Below, piece by piece: positions 11,770 to 47,576 of a DNA stretch of 64,000 nt (within the stretch, counting starts at the first letter, position 1; every line of letters starts with the position of its first letter). The stretch spans positions 26,833,666-26,897,665 of the forward strand of contig NC_092579.1 in assembly GCF_037975245.1 (NCBI RefSeq), read 5' to 3'. The notes beneath the pieces were generated by a model. It made no database searches, was not told the origin of the DNA, and saw nothing but the letters and a program-made list of their open reading frames with translations. This DNA is from Apostichopus japonicus (taxonomy: Eukaryota > Echinodermata > Holothuroidea > Aspidochirotida > Stichopodidae). The position numbers and the translations under genes are program-made.

Positions 11770-13750
11770 TCCTTACCCCACCCCCACAAGTACTGTACTG
11801 GGATGATATATTGTACTCTAGCACAAATTTAAAGTGGTTATACTAGAGGGGGGGGGGGGTGGGGGATGGGTTGACACAATGATATGTGATGGACTTACCA
11901 TTCTGAGGTGGGGGTCAAAAAGTAATGTGCGTCTGACTGTGTGTGTGTATCATAATCAATTTCTATGGTGTGTATATTGTGGACAAAGGTAGCCTATAGG
12001 CCTTTGACCGATGGACTTCAAATTATGTGGGTGTGTGCCTGGTTATGGGATGAAGTGCCTACCTAACTACTGACGTCATAAGTTCAAAGGTCAGACGTCA
12101 AATAAAAATTATTATGCGCATATCAAAATGACAAATTACAGAAACTTACTAGCCTTCTCCATTTAGTACACCTTGAAGTGTACCAGACTTGTTAAGTTTA
12201 TATTACATTTATTAATATAACACGACAAAAAAGTCACATGGTCAGCGGAGGTCAAGGGGTCAAACTTGGCAATGTATGTGGCCGTACTAAAATGGGGACA
12301 TGACGGAAAATGTCTCGCACATTTCTTTAATCTTAAAGGGATATTCCGGTGGCTGAAGTTGACTGCTTGACTGAATATTACTGGACATGGAAAACTTTAA
12401 ATATTGAAGGAAACTGTTCTTGTGGTTATAATGTAGGCCTATACACATGACAAAGCGACAGAATATATCTGAAAGTGTCATAACCAGATAGGAAATAACG
12501 AACGTTGTAAGGAAATGTTTCAACGTATGTTTAGAGCGTATAAATTAACGTAAAGGTCAATGTCATAAGGTTAGTGACGTTCAATTCCCTTGTATTTCAA
12601 AATATAACGATAATTACAGATGCTTATAAAACATACTCAAATTTTGTGATGAGATCTGCAACTCCACGGATTACGTAAGTGTTACGGTTTTTGGTGCAAA
12701 TTGCACAACAGATTATGTAATGAGGGTGTACACTTACTTGAGCAAAACCCAAACCATGTGAGTCCACATGGGCTTATACATGGACAGAATGAATATTTAT
12801 GAATTAACGTACGGCCCCATTGGAAATGGGCCGGGGCTCTGTCAGCCTAATGGGTTTAGCTCCTGTTACTCTTTTTGTTCTTTTCAATCTGTTCAGTTCT
12901 ATTATGTCTTCTCTGTTCCTTTTTTTGTATTTTGAACAATCTGAGTGCGAATAAAACAAACAAACAAATACGTATCTAGTGACTACCAGTCCCTGTGCCA
13001 TACAGGTGCCAATTCATATACCACTACAAAATGAAGTTTCATGTACTACCTTAATAGATTATTAACATAATATGCACACATAACAAACGTCTACTTCTGT
13101 TAGGTAGTCCGTGTCGCACGTAAATGGGGTACCATGGGGGGGGGGGGGGGGATGATACACCAGCTCTGTAAATACTCTCTACATCAGGTGAAATAATGCA
13201 ACCCTGTTAATGGTGATCTGTGACGTCATCCTGGTAGCAATCACAATGTTTGTACTGAGTGTGGATGGGGCAGCTAAGATGTTATTTCGTCCATGGACCG
13301 GTGTAAGGGGTCCCTCCCCCTTTGAGACATTTTGATATATTGGAGGGTGCTTAGATGTAATATGGTGCTACAGTTTTTAACTTTTAAACATTGTAGTAGA
13401 ACTTTCGGCTATTTAGGTTGTACGGTACATAAATGGTATATTTAGCTTACATTAGTATTTTTTGGTAAATTGTTTGCCCGTTGGGAGGGGGGGGGGTAAG
13501 GGGATGATCCCCTGATTTTGTTCTGGGGGGGGGGCTGAAGTCCTTCAAGAAGTATGTGACTGCACCCCTAACTGGTAGATGGTCTTCCAATAAACTTTCC
13601 TTTGAAGTATTCTCTCTATGAAATGTCAAATAATCTGCCAAGAGAAACCTGAACCATTTGCTCATCTTTACTTTCTCTATCATCCTGAACAACAAGAAAT
13701 ATGTTAACAAGAATATAACTCTCATAATAAACAAATAAACCAATCAAATT
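11770..13750. other. Intergenic DNA, no gene seen; G-runs and repeat debris
   Basis: Contains G homopolymers near 11850, 13137, 13490 and 13526, several AGGTCA/GGTCAAAG words near 12090 and 12245, and a hairpin-like GCCCCATTGGAAATGGGCC at about 12814-12833. The GGGCTGAAG context at 13526 resembles the left part of the MITE at 47198. No ORF here looks like a protein. Confidence 0.5.
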
Positions 13751-16178
13751 TGGATTTTCTTGTGTCATTTATTTATGCTCGACAACCTACACAAACTACT
13801 CGTCCGTATTAAAAATAACTTCAACAATGAAACTTATGAAATATTACATATTATGACCGGTAAAAGTGTTTCTAATGGCTACAATCTGACCTAGTACTCA
13901 CACACCTCTATATGTAGGAAGGCAATACAGTAGCAAGCTACTGGCCGTCGAATGAACGTTATGTCAGATGCAAGAAGCTTCCAATGGAAACTGCTGACCA
14001 TTTAATTTAATTTCCTTTCCATATAAATAAATACTCAGTTCACGACCAAAACCAAAGAGGAAAAATAAATTATTATATTAATTTCCAAAACTTTCGTCCA
14101 AACAGTTAAGTTGAAAGTATAGGAATCACACACTACTAACAAGACAGTAAGTAACATTAACATAGTTTTGCATATACCATGCCTCTATTTTACCAACTAT
14201 TCTTGCTATAATTTCCAACTTTTCCTTTAGTAATGAACCTCTTAACACCTCAAGAGTAAGCAAACATGTCAGTTCAATCAGTCTTTATCTACAAAAATCA
14301 ATGGAATATTTGTATCAATTCAAACTGCATCCACTAATGACGAATGTAGTTCAGGCATGTAATACAAGTACACAAAAAAGTCAAGAAAGGAAAAACAGAA
14401 CCTTGCAAAGTATCTTAAAGGCTTAAAAGGATGTCTTCAGGCACAAAATAAGAAAGGGAGGGAGGAGGGGCATTCTGTTTGACTATATGAAGTTATTTCA
14501 GTTGCTGGCTTTTATATAACATTAGATTAAGGTTTAACATTCAGCTCTACATTGAGGAGCTACTGTCATCCTCAACTTAAAGGAGCATTCCAGAATAAAA
14601 ACTTTGGTGCCTAAAGTCTTCCTTTGACCGCATTCTTTGACTAGCATCAGTCCCTGACTGACTTCCATTATCAGTACGGTACCTTTAAATAATATGAAAC
14701 AAATATTACTACTTTCAGCATGTCAAACCAACAAATCTCACTTTCAGATGATTTACTCCTACTCTTTCAAAGCTACATGACAAAATATGGCTTTATAATC
14801 ACATTGCAAACTGGAAACCTACTGATTTTCGAATAAATCGTTAGAGAAAAATTAAAACACTCATTCATGGCACATACCCTTGGGTGATTGTCTTATTGTT
14901 ATTCACTGGAAAAATGGTAAAGTAAGGTAAAATGGTGATGTACATATAACATCAAAGTCAAAAGTTGTATTTCTTTTTCAGTATTAAGTTAAGATTTTTT
15001 TTTTTTTTGTGGTAATATTCTTCTTTCCCTTCATTATTTTTTACATTCTTGTCATGAAAGGAAGCCTACTATTTTTCAGTGATTTACAGATATATGCACA
15101 GTAATGAAGACAAGAGAAGTTGTGTGTTTTTTTCCCCTATTAGTTAGAAGCATTGGCAGCTATATGCAAGCAGTAACCAATATGATAACAAAAAAAGGTC
15201 TCCTTCATAATGGACACCAATGCCTAGTGTAACAAAAAAAATTAAAAAATTATGCATAACAAACGAGCAGTAAGCATCCTGAACAAAATAACAAATTTAA
15301 ATGTGCAATGCATTCAAAATGCAGCCGATCATGATGTAATATCACATGACACATGTCTCATATCTTTTCAATTATTCAAACAAAATTGCTGTTCTCTATC
15401 CACCGTTTCCTTTTCTGACTCCAACACGTAAAAGAAACGGATTAAAACATTTTAATAGAAAAATAATTCTGTGTGACCAGTGACTGCTTCTTTTTTTTTT
15501 ATCTAAGCTGATAGAGAGACCATTAACCTCAGGGTACTGTCTTAATTAAAATGAGCCATCTAATTACTACATACGAGGGTTCCCTTAATGGGATAACACT
15601 GTCCATTTGTGCAAAAAGACGCATTTACGAAGTGTCATTTTGGTGCCCCACAGAAACATAGTCTATATACATAAAAAAAACAAAAACATGTGTTTGACAG
15701 TGCTCTGAGATTGCTGACGACATCAAGTGACTACAAATTACCTCCTTTTTAGTTTGTAATTCTTGTCATTTCATCCTTTGACCACATTTGAGATATTAGG
15801 GGAGTAACCAAAACAACATTTGAAGTGAATTCCAAGTACACTGGTGGAGTTTCATCTGCCATGCAAAACAACTAAACCATGTCCATATCCTTTGTAAATA
15901 TCAATAGTAAACATCCACACTCTATACACAATATAGTTTATTTTGAAACTCTTTTAACAAAAAATGGGAATATGAAAAATGTAAAGGTTGAAAGCTACTC
16001 AAATTAAAATTCTAACCATTCATCAAATACAGCACAAATAACACCTTGAGACATGTACATAAGCATTGACGAGAATACTCCTTCAAGCACACTGCCCTCA
16101 ACTTCTATAACAAAATTAAAGGTTCTATTCCTCCTACCCCCCCCCCCACACACATTAGTAAATGCTTGTTTGTGTGTT
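13751..16178 (-). other. Probable 3' untranslated and downstream region of helicase gene A
   Basis: AT-rich, ORF-poor DNA following the gene A stop codon on the minus strand. On that strand AATAAA occurs at 15942-15937 (a 3' UTR of about 240 nt) and again at 13773-13768. Which site is used cannot be told. A C-run lies just after the stop near 16137. Confidence 0.4.
15937..15942 (-). terminator. Candidate poly(A) signal AATAAA for gene A
   Basis: A minus-strand AATAAA about 240 nt downstream of the gene A stop codon. Position and motif fit, but the region is AT-rich and other AATAAA hexamers exist farther downstream. Confidence 0.3.
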
Positions 16179-29749
<13,571 letters not shown>

Positions 29750-29971
29750 GTTTTAAAAGAAAAACTGTTTTTATGAATGCTCAAATTTCGAATAAGTTTG
29801 CGATGCACATGCGAGTAGCCGTCACACGATGATGTCGTTGTTATACAAAGGCAATGCTGATACGACGTGTGCGTACGGTAGGCTAGAATGTATACCGGTA
29901 TTTCTATACAGTCATGAACATCCGATTTACATGTGTGTGTGAGCTCCACATTGTTCGGAAAGCCTATCTAA

Positions 29972-29979
29972 TGACGTCA
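29972..29979. promoter_or_regulatory. CRE/ATF site TGACGTCA
   Basis: A perfect palindromic cAMP-response element in the divergent promoter, about 220 bp upstream of the gene A ATG and 430 bp upstream of the gene B ATG. It lies 6 bp from an ETS motif. Confidence 0.5.
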
Positions 29980-29985
29980 TCAACG

Positions 29986-29993
29986 CCGGAAGT
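29986..29993 (+). promoter_or_regulatory. ETS/GABP site CCGGAAGT
   Basis: Sequence GCCGGAAGTAC matches the ETS-family (GABPA/ELK) consensus. ETS sites are enriched in bidirectional promoters. Binding is not shown, only motif identity and context. Confidence 0.5.
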
Positions 29994-30267
29994 ACAAGTC
30001 ACGAAATCCAAGAAACCACGCACTCCCCAGTCAATTTAAGGCAGGTGACAAATATGAAAGCAACATCAAACATTATTTCTATCATAATAATGTACAATAA
30101 TTTAAAAAATAATACATTTGCATATATATAAAAAGATATATATTATTATTAGTGGGTAACTATTTTCTTTTAGTAGACAATTTAATTAAATAGCATGACA
30201 TTAGCAAGTGCCTGTACTAAGTAGCGATCTAAACTGCATTGATCATGCGCCTTACGAATGCCGGTCT

Positions 30268-30276
30268 TGCGCATGC
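30268..30276. promoter_or_regulatory. NRF1-like site TGCGCATGC
   Basis: TTGCGCATGCATGG carries most of the NRF1 consensus (YGCGCAYGCGCR) but lacks the last GCGC half. It lies about 130 bp upstream of the gene B ATG; CATGCGCC at 30244-30251 is another half-site. Confidence 0.35.
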
Positions 30277-30406
30277 ATGGAAAGTACGACATATAGTTAT
30301 TCAGGACTCAATAGGCCAATTTAGTTCAGGAAATAATTCCCATTCATTTCATTTTGGCAAACATATTTCTAGTTTGACCGTACCTTCTATCCGTAAATTT
30401 GCAGTC

Positions 30407-41942
<11,536 letters not shown>

Positions 41943-42214
41943 ATTTGTTTTTCCATCTACATACTGATATCACAATGTATCTCTCCTACAGAGTAAATTT
42001 GGAAAATTGATGATTTAAATGACCTGGGAAAGTCTCAAGCATGTTACTGTTTGATGTTGTTAATTTGGTGACTTCCAAATTGTGGAATGCACCAGTTGAA
42101 GGTATTAAACAGTCTCATTTTAATTTCCTTTTGTTTTGTTTCAGTGATTTTAACATACCATTACCTACTCAGTTGGTGCATTTTTGGTACCACAATATAT
42201 AAAGATTCAAATTA

Positions 42215-42220
42215 AATAAA
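42215..42220 (+). terminator. Candidate poly(A) signal for the long form of gene B
   Basis: AATAAA about 275 nt after the 41942 stop codon, in a T/A-rich 3' UTR. It would end the read-through exon 13 transcript before the alternative exon 14. Confidence 0.4.
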
Positions 42221-44357
42221 AAGACAAATATTGAATCTAATTTGACTGGGATCTATAACATTCCATAGATATCATTGTTGTCTTCCAGAAAGTAGATAAC
42301 ATTAATGCACATAAATCATCTGTTCATGGTGTTTCCTGTTTATTGGTACTCTACCGTGTGGATAAGTGATATCGTCTAGGTAGGAGATATTATCTCTATA
42401 TCATGACTGAATATAAAGCTTCTGGCATTGTGCTCACATGAGGTGCCTAGAATTTGTGTCCAGATGTGTTTTCCATGTAGGCATTCAGGACAATTGCACA
42501 AATTTGGTGTAACTATATCCAAGTACGAGAGCTATATTTTTCCTCTCTTTGGTGGTTTTCTTTATAAAATATATCATTTGTCAACAATGCCAGGTTTCTT
42601 TTGCGTGTTTTATGCAATTTTCGAAATTTCATTTTAAGATCGAGCAATTGTCCGCAGTGGCGCTTGGCATAGTTTTGTAAATATTTCTGTGTTACTATTG
42701 ACAAGAGCAGGGGCTTAAGATTTGTCACTAAAGTTTGATAAGGCTTTATGGCAATTTTTTTTTTTTTTTTGGCTGCAGACTCATTATGAAACTTGAAGCC
42801 ATCAAGGGTAGTACAGAGTACAAGGTGTTATTAGTTATTTCAAGTACTGCATATAATTACAGACTATTAAAGGCAACTTTAGCAAAGTAGGAACAACCTA
42901 CTTGTGTTAATATGTATATAATGAACTCTACTTGGTATCCTTGTTTTTCATTTGATTATTACTCTTCATTCTCGTTAACCTTTGTACATAGTTAAAACTT
43001 TTACATTAGTTCATTAGTTGCATACTTGCCAAGCTGTTTTATATTCCTATGTAAGAGGGACAGTTGTGTCTTCGCCAATATTTAGATTCTTCTTATTTGA
43101 TAAGCTGTTTGGGGACAAAAAAATCTAAGGTAAAAGAAACAGAAATATTGTGCTTTTATTGTGGCAATCTGATTTGCCTATGTTATAATATAAAATTTGG
43201 AAAATTAAAGATTTAAAGCATATTAAACTAGGAAGAAATGTTTTTGATCAACTTTTGAGGGAGCTCATTGAGAAACAGAATGGGGAGGGGAATGTGTTAT
43301 CTGAAGAGATAACTGTGTTGATGTTGTATGCAAGGGGATCTAGTTATCAAAAACTCTTACTCTTACCTTTAGCGATTAACCTTCAATAAGCCTAAATTCA
43401 TTTTAATCTGAGACAGATGTTTAGTTTAAATATGCATGGATTGTTTTACATGTACTTGTTTTCTCCCGTTCATACACTTCAGTTGAACTATTTGCAGTTC
43501 TCTTCTTTCCTCCAGCTGTGTAGTAGCACGGTATCGAATTCTTAATGCACGATCTCTTATATACCTCAGGTAGAGAGAGTTACATGATACCATTTGATGT
43601 TGACACTGATTTCACCACAATTAACCATTTTTTTGCATTACTTGCTAAAGGTGCAAGCTAATTGGTGAATATTGAATAACTGTGTCACCAGACTGTTTCA
43701 TTTTGATTTTCTCTCCATTAAGGTCATAATCTTGTCAGGAATTACCTCTCAGTTTACTGACATGATGGTATCAATTTATGTCAACACTAGCATATTTTTT
43801 TTCCTCTCCAAATACTATTATGTCAGCAGATCCGGCAAGGAGTTCTTTTGTTTTCCTCCTTTTCACAGCAATCATTGTTTCATTTAGTTTTAGTCCAAAC
43901 AGTTGAGATGGAGTTGTACCAACAAGATGGTGCATCTATTTTGTACATTTGACAAGAGGTCAAAGTAACTCTATTAAGCGGTTTTCCAACAAGTCTATTT
44001 CTCTGTTGGTGAACGTAACATCAATATTTAATACTTGCCCAAATTTCTCTGCTGTTCACTTTCCAGTTCCATGTACCCCCTCATATCATTTATTTCCCTT
44101 ACACCACACCCCTTTGCCTTCCATCCATGCTTCATGGGTGCCACCACCCCATGCTGCAGTGGTTCTCACTGCATGGAATGGGAAATTTTGACTGTCTCAA
44201 AAACAACCATCCAAATGAATTTTCCTTCCCTGCATCCTTGAATGTTTTGACCAAGTCACACCAGAGGCTGTGAATACTAATGCCATTCACTTCACAGTCT
44301 TTACAATTGTTCACCGATTTATCTTTCTCTCCAAATTCTTGGTCTTAATGTTTGCAG

Positions 44358-44458
44358 GGTATGGAAAGCCGAGCAGTCAATATGGGGGCCAACAAAATGG
44401 CAGTCAGTATGGTGGAAGGCAGTCTAGTAGCTACCCTCAAAATGGAGCCAGATGGTAG
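44358..44458 (+). CDS. DDX5/DDX17: Alternative last exon of gene B (short Gln/Gly/Ser/Tyr tail)
   Basis: After a T-rich acceptor (GTTTGCAG at 44350-44357) a 101-nt segment encodes YGKPSSQYGGQQNGSQYGG followed by about 13 further residues and TAG at 44456-44458. It needs a phase-1 partner: exon 12 ends in phase 1 (40222), and so does the internal donor of exon 13 (41205). Joining to exon 12 predicts 534 aa; joining through exon 13a predicts 702 aa. SQYGG-type repeats suit the tail of this helicase family. No other gene nearby could own this exon. Confidence 0.7.
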
Positions 44459-46498
44459 AGAACGGAGAGAAACTTGTAAAAGAAAAGATCAAATTCCGAT
44501 TCCTTGGTTTACTTGGTATTGTAAGTTCAGTGTCATATAGGACTGGTGAAGTCACACTCATTCACCGGACTGATGAGAAAATGACCTCTTCACGTAGAAA
44601 CAGCATTTCCATTCTTGTCTCTCCTTGGAGATAAAAAAAATGTATAAAAAATGTATTTTGAAGTGTTAAACAATATGCACACTATTGTCATGGGAAAATA
44701 GATGAACCTTTGCATTTAAGAAAGATTTACAAGGGGAAATGCTTTCAGAATAGGATTACGTAGAACATTTTTTAGGTCATCTTTCTTACGAAAAGTTTTG
44801 TCTTTTATTACCTCAGCGGCTTTTGGCTAACATGTTAATAAAGTATGTGATAAAAGCCTGTTCCGCAAGTTTGCTTAGTGATGTAATAAGTCATCTTTGT
44901 TCCAATTTTCAATCTCGGACATTGACCAAACACATTGAATTAATAGCGAAACAAACCAACACTTCAGCTGTAGTTTACTAGTACCATAGTGTAGTCTCTG
45001 TAACCACAAGTGTTTAAAACAATTAATACAGAGTGTGCCTGGAACAGTGGGAAATACACTATGGAAATGAGAATGATAGAATGACTCATTTTATTGCCAA
45101 AGAAAAATCATGGGAATTTATGGCATTTAGTCCTGCTTAATAATAATTAATTCATAATGCACTGAAACAAATACACCTATGTTCTGTTATGTAAGTATTC
45201 ATCAGTTCGCACTTCCTTCATGTAAATTTGCAATCCAAAGGGAAACAAAAATTGTTCTGCACTTTTAATACTGGTGTCCTCCCTCACTGAAATTCATCCA
45301 CAGGTGTCTGAATAACATCTTAAAAATGGAAGACATTTGTCGGTCTGCATATCATTAACCATGTGACCTCTTCACTACCCCTCCCCCCCCCCCCCCAGCT
45401 TGTTGTTAGGTCTAAATAGTCCGCAACTTCCTGCTTTGTTCACCGCTTTGCTCCCGATTGAGAAGATGTGACGCTTTGCCTCTTTCTTATTCAAGTTGAT
45501 ATCAGAAGGATTCACGTCTTCTTGTTTTGAGCGTTATTTCACAAATCTTTTTCATTCAGGAAGGATGGGAAGGAGGCCTGAAAAACACAGATCAGTGGTA
45601 GATGCATCATAACTTTTAGTGTCTTTGTAAACTGTTTCTGATTCTATAAGTGTATATAACCGACAGATAAGTAGTGTCTCTGAATTGGGAGTCAAAGCTT
45701 TCAAGATTGGTGGGGGGGGGGGGGGGAGGATTGGTGCATATCTTGAGAGGAACACAAGTTTTGGAAGAGAGGTGTAAATGCAAGCTTGAAAGTTGTTGAA
45801 GGAAAGTGCCCATCATTATGATATAATCCAGTTATTGTATGTGTGCTGAGGGTGGGAGGGGTTGACATTGCATAAATGGTATTGCACTAGGAAGGGGTAG
45901 GAAACCATTTGAAAGATGTGTAGTTTGTATAGTGATTTTTGCTATTTTTGTAAAAAGTATGGTCTTCAAACCTTTTTTTTTTCCTTTTCCTTTTTGGGCT
46001 TTTTATGTTGTGTAATTTTAAGCAGTACCTTACAGTTGTTTATGGCACAGGTCACTTGCAAGCTTTGCTTGAAATATTAGAATCTTGCATCTGGCCTTCA
46101 CAAGCAATCAATACAAATAAGCAAACTTGCTTTGGAATCTTATCATAGGGGGTAAGTAGTCTAAACCAATTTTGTTCCCCAATTTTAGCTCCTTTGTTTA
46201 ATCCCTGTCATTTTCATTATTATTATCTTAACTTTTGTTCATTTCAAGTAATAAATGTAGAAAACTACAGATATTTGGTTTGTGAACTTTATTTTTCATT
46301 CCTTTTCTGTTTATGGATAACAATACAGCCATTGTCCTCTGGCAATTCTGACCAGCCTCCAAACCCCTCTTTGCCCCTCCCACTATTAAGATATGACATA
46401 TATGACATCATGGTAAACTACCACCATCCTACTCTATAACCACTTTATACCCCTCCTTTACAGCCATCGAATTACACCCAACCCACACTCCCCTACGA
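44459..46498. other. 3' UTR of the gene B short form, then intergenic DNA
   Basis: No protein-like ORF. C- and G-runs occur near 45385 and 45711. The remainder is AT-rich single-copy-looking sequence. Confidence 0.5.
44837..44842 (+). terminator. Candidate poly(A) signal for the exon 14 form of gene B
   Basis: AATAAA about 380 nt after the exon 14 stop codon, inside GTTAATAAAGTATG. It is the first AATAAA hexamer noticed downstream. Confidence 0.4.
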
Positions 46499-46800
46499 CA
46501 GGCGCGTAGCCAGGGGGGGGGGAAGGGGGTGACCGCCCCCTTGAGCATAGTTTTTTGTATGTTATTATGATAGCGCTACGCTTAGATAGTTTGCAATGCA
46601 GAATCTATGGCCCTGATAGTTTGCCTACAAGTTCGCCCCTCTCTTGGCAAATGCGTGCCTGCCCAAGGAATCCAGAAAGGAAAGCTGTCAATTGTTATAA
46701 GGGGTGGGGGGGGGGAGAGTATAATGTAGTCTGTGCACCATTGTGAAAACGCTACATTTAATGGTGCAGTCACTTTTAACCCGCCCCCCCCCCCCTCCAG
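46499..46800. mobile_element. Degenerate hAT-like MITE end(s)
   Basis: The left side starts CAGGCGCGTAGCCAGGGG, similar in design to the GGCGTAG-plus-G-run ends of the other MITEs here. G- and C-runs occur at about 46704 and 46785. No matching right inverted repeat was found, so the element is incomplete or the reading is wrong. Confidence 0.35.
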
Positions 46801-47197
46801 CTGATACATTATTAGCATGTATGAAATATCTACCTATGAACCTCACTTGTACGCTTATGAAAAATGTTCGGCGATGCCTTCTCGCTGTGACGTCACAGTA
46901 ATTATTGACAAAGGCTTTATTGTTAAAATAACATTACAAATTTCCAGGCTTCTTACTAAATCTACCGAGTGTACTCCAGGGAACATTGCAAGTGATCAAA
47001 CCGACACACCTTGGGGAAATTTTCATCCATATGAATGTAAATAATCATGTGTGTGTTTCCAACCAGCAGTGATCCAGTCTAAGGCGTCGCGAGATCATTC
47101 AACTGGATCTTTTCTTAGTTTCATGTGCCTCACTGATAATCCTTGAACACAAACCCAATTTGATAATACACATGAAAGAGCCCTAAAAGGCTGATAT

Positions 47198-47568
47198 CAG
47201 TGGCGTAGGAAGGTACTTTTGAGTGGGGGGGGGGGCTGAAGATCGATGGCCGGCCTGGGAGAGGGGTCAAAGGGGAGGGGGACAGCCCCTCCCCTTTGGA
47301 ATTTTTTGCATTTCCAGGTGGCCTCAGATGCAATTTGGTGCAATATAGCACACTTCAACACCCACTCCGTTTTGTAAACTTAATTTTGTATTTTCACCTG
47401 GCCTTAGATGCAATTTGGTGCTCCAAATGAGATTTTTTTCTCATTTGGAAATGAAAAAGGGGTTTTCTGACTTGCGAAGCGGGGGGGGGGGGGCGGAATG
47501 ATACTTCGGCCCCTCCACATTTTTCACTGGGGGGCTGGCGCCCCCAGCCCCCCGTTCCTACGCCCTTG
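47198..47568. mobile_element. hAT-type MITE, 371 bp, with perfect 8-bp target duplication
   Basis: Terminal inverted repeats CAGTGGCGTAGGAA (47198-47211) and TTCCTACGCCCTTG (47555-47568; two mismatches). GCTGATAT occurs directly before (47190-47197) and directly after (47569-47576), a perfect 8-bp target duplication as made by hAT transposases. G-runs sit near both ends, and a GATGCAATTTGGTGC word is repeated inside. No transposase ORF. Confidence 0.9.
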
Positions 47569-47576
47569 GCTGATAT

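Larger units (their letters stand above)
29750..30406. promoter_or_regulatory. Shared bidirectional promoter region of helicase genes A and B
   Basis: The two start codons diverge across 657 bp. The segment holds a perfect CRE, a strong ETS/GABP site and an NRF1-like site, three motifs well known from divergent housekeeping promoters. No TATA box is obvious near either expected start site. 30060-30180 is AT-rich. Transcription start sites are not visible in sequence. Confidence 0.6.

Noticed and set aside
12804-13001. 65-codon minus-strand ORF ending in a charged segment
   Set aside because: Looks like the edge of a dispersed repeat (GTTTGTTTGTTTTATTCGC and a GCCCCATT hairpin), but it is too short to assign to an element family.
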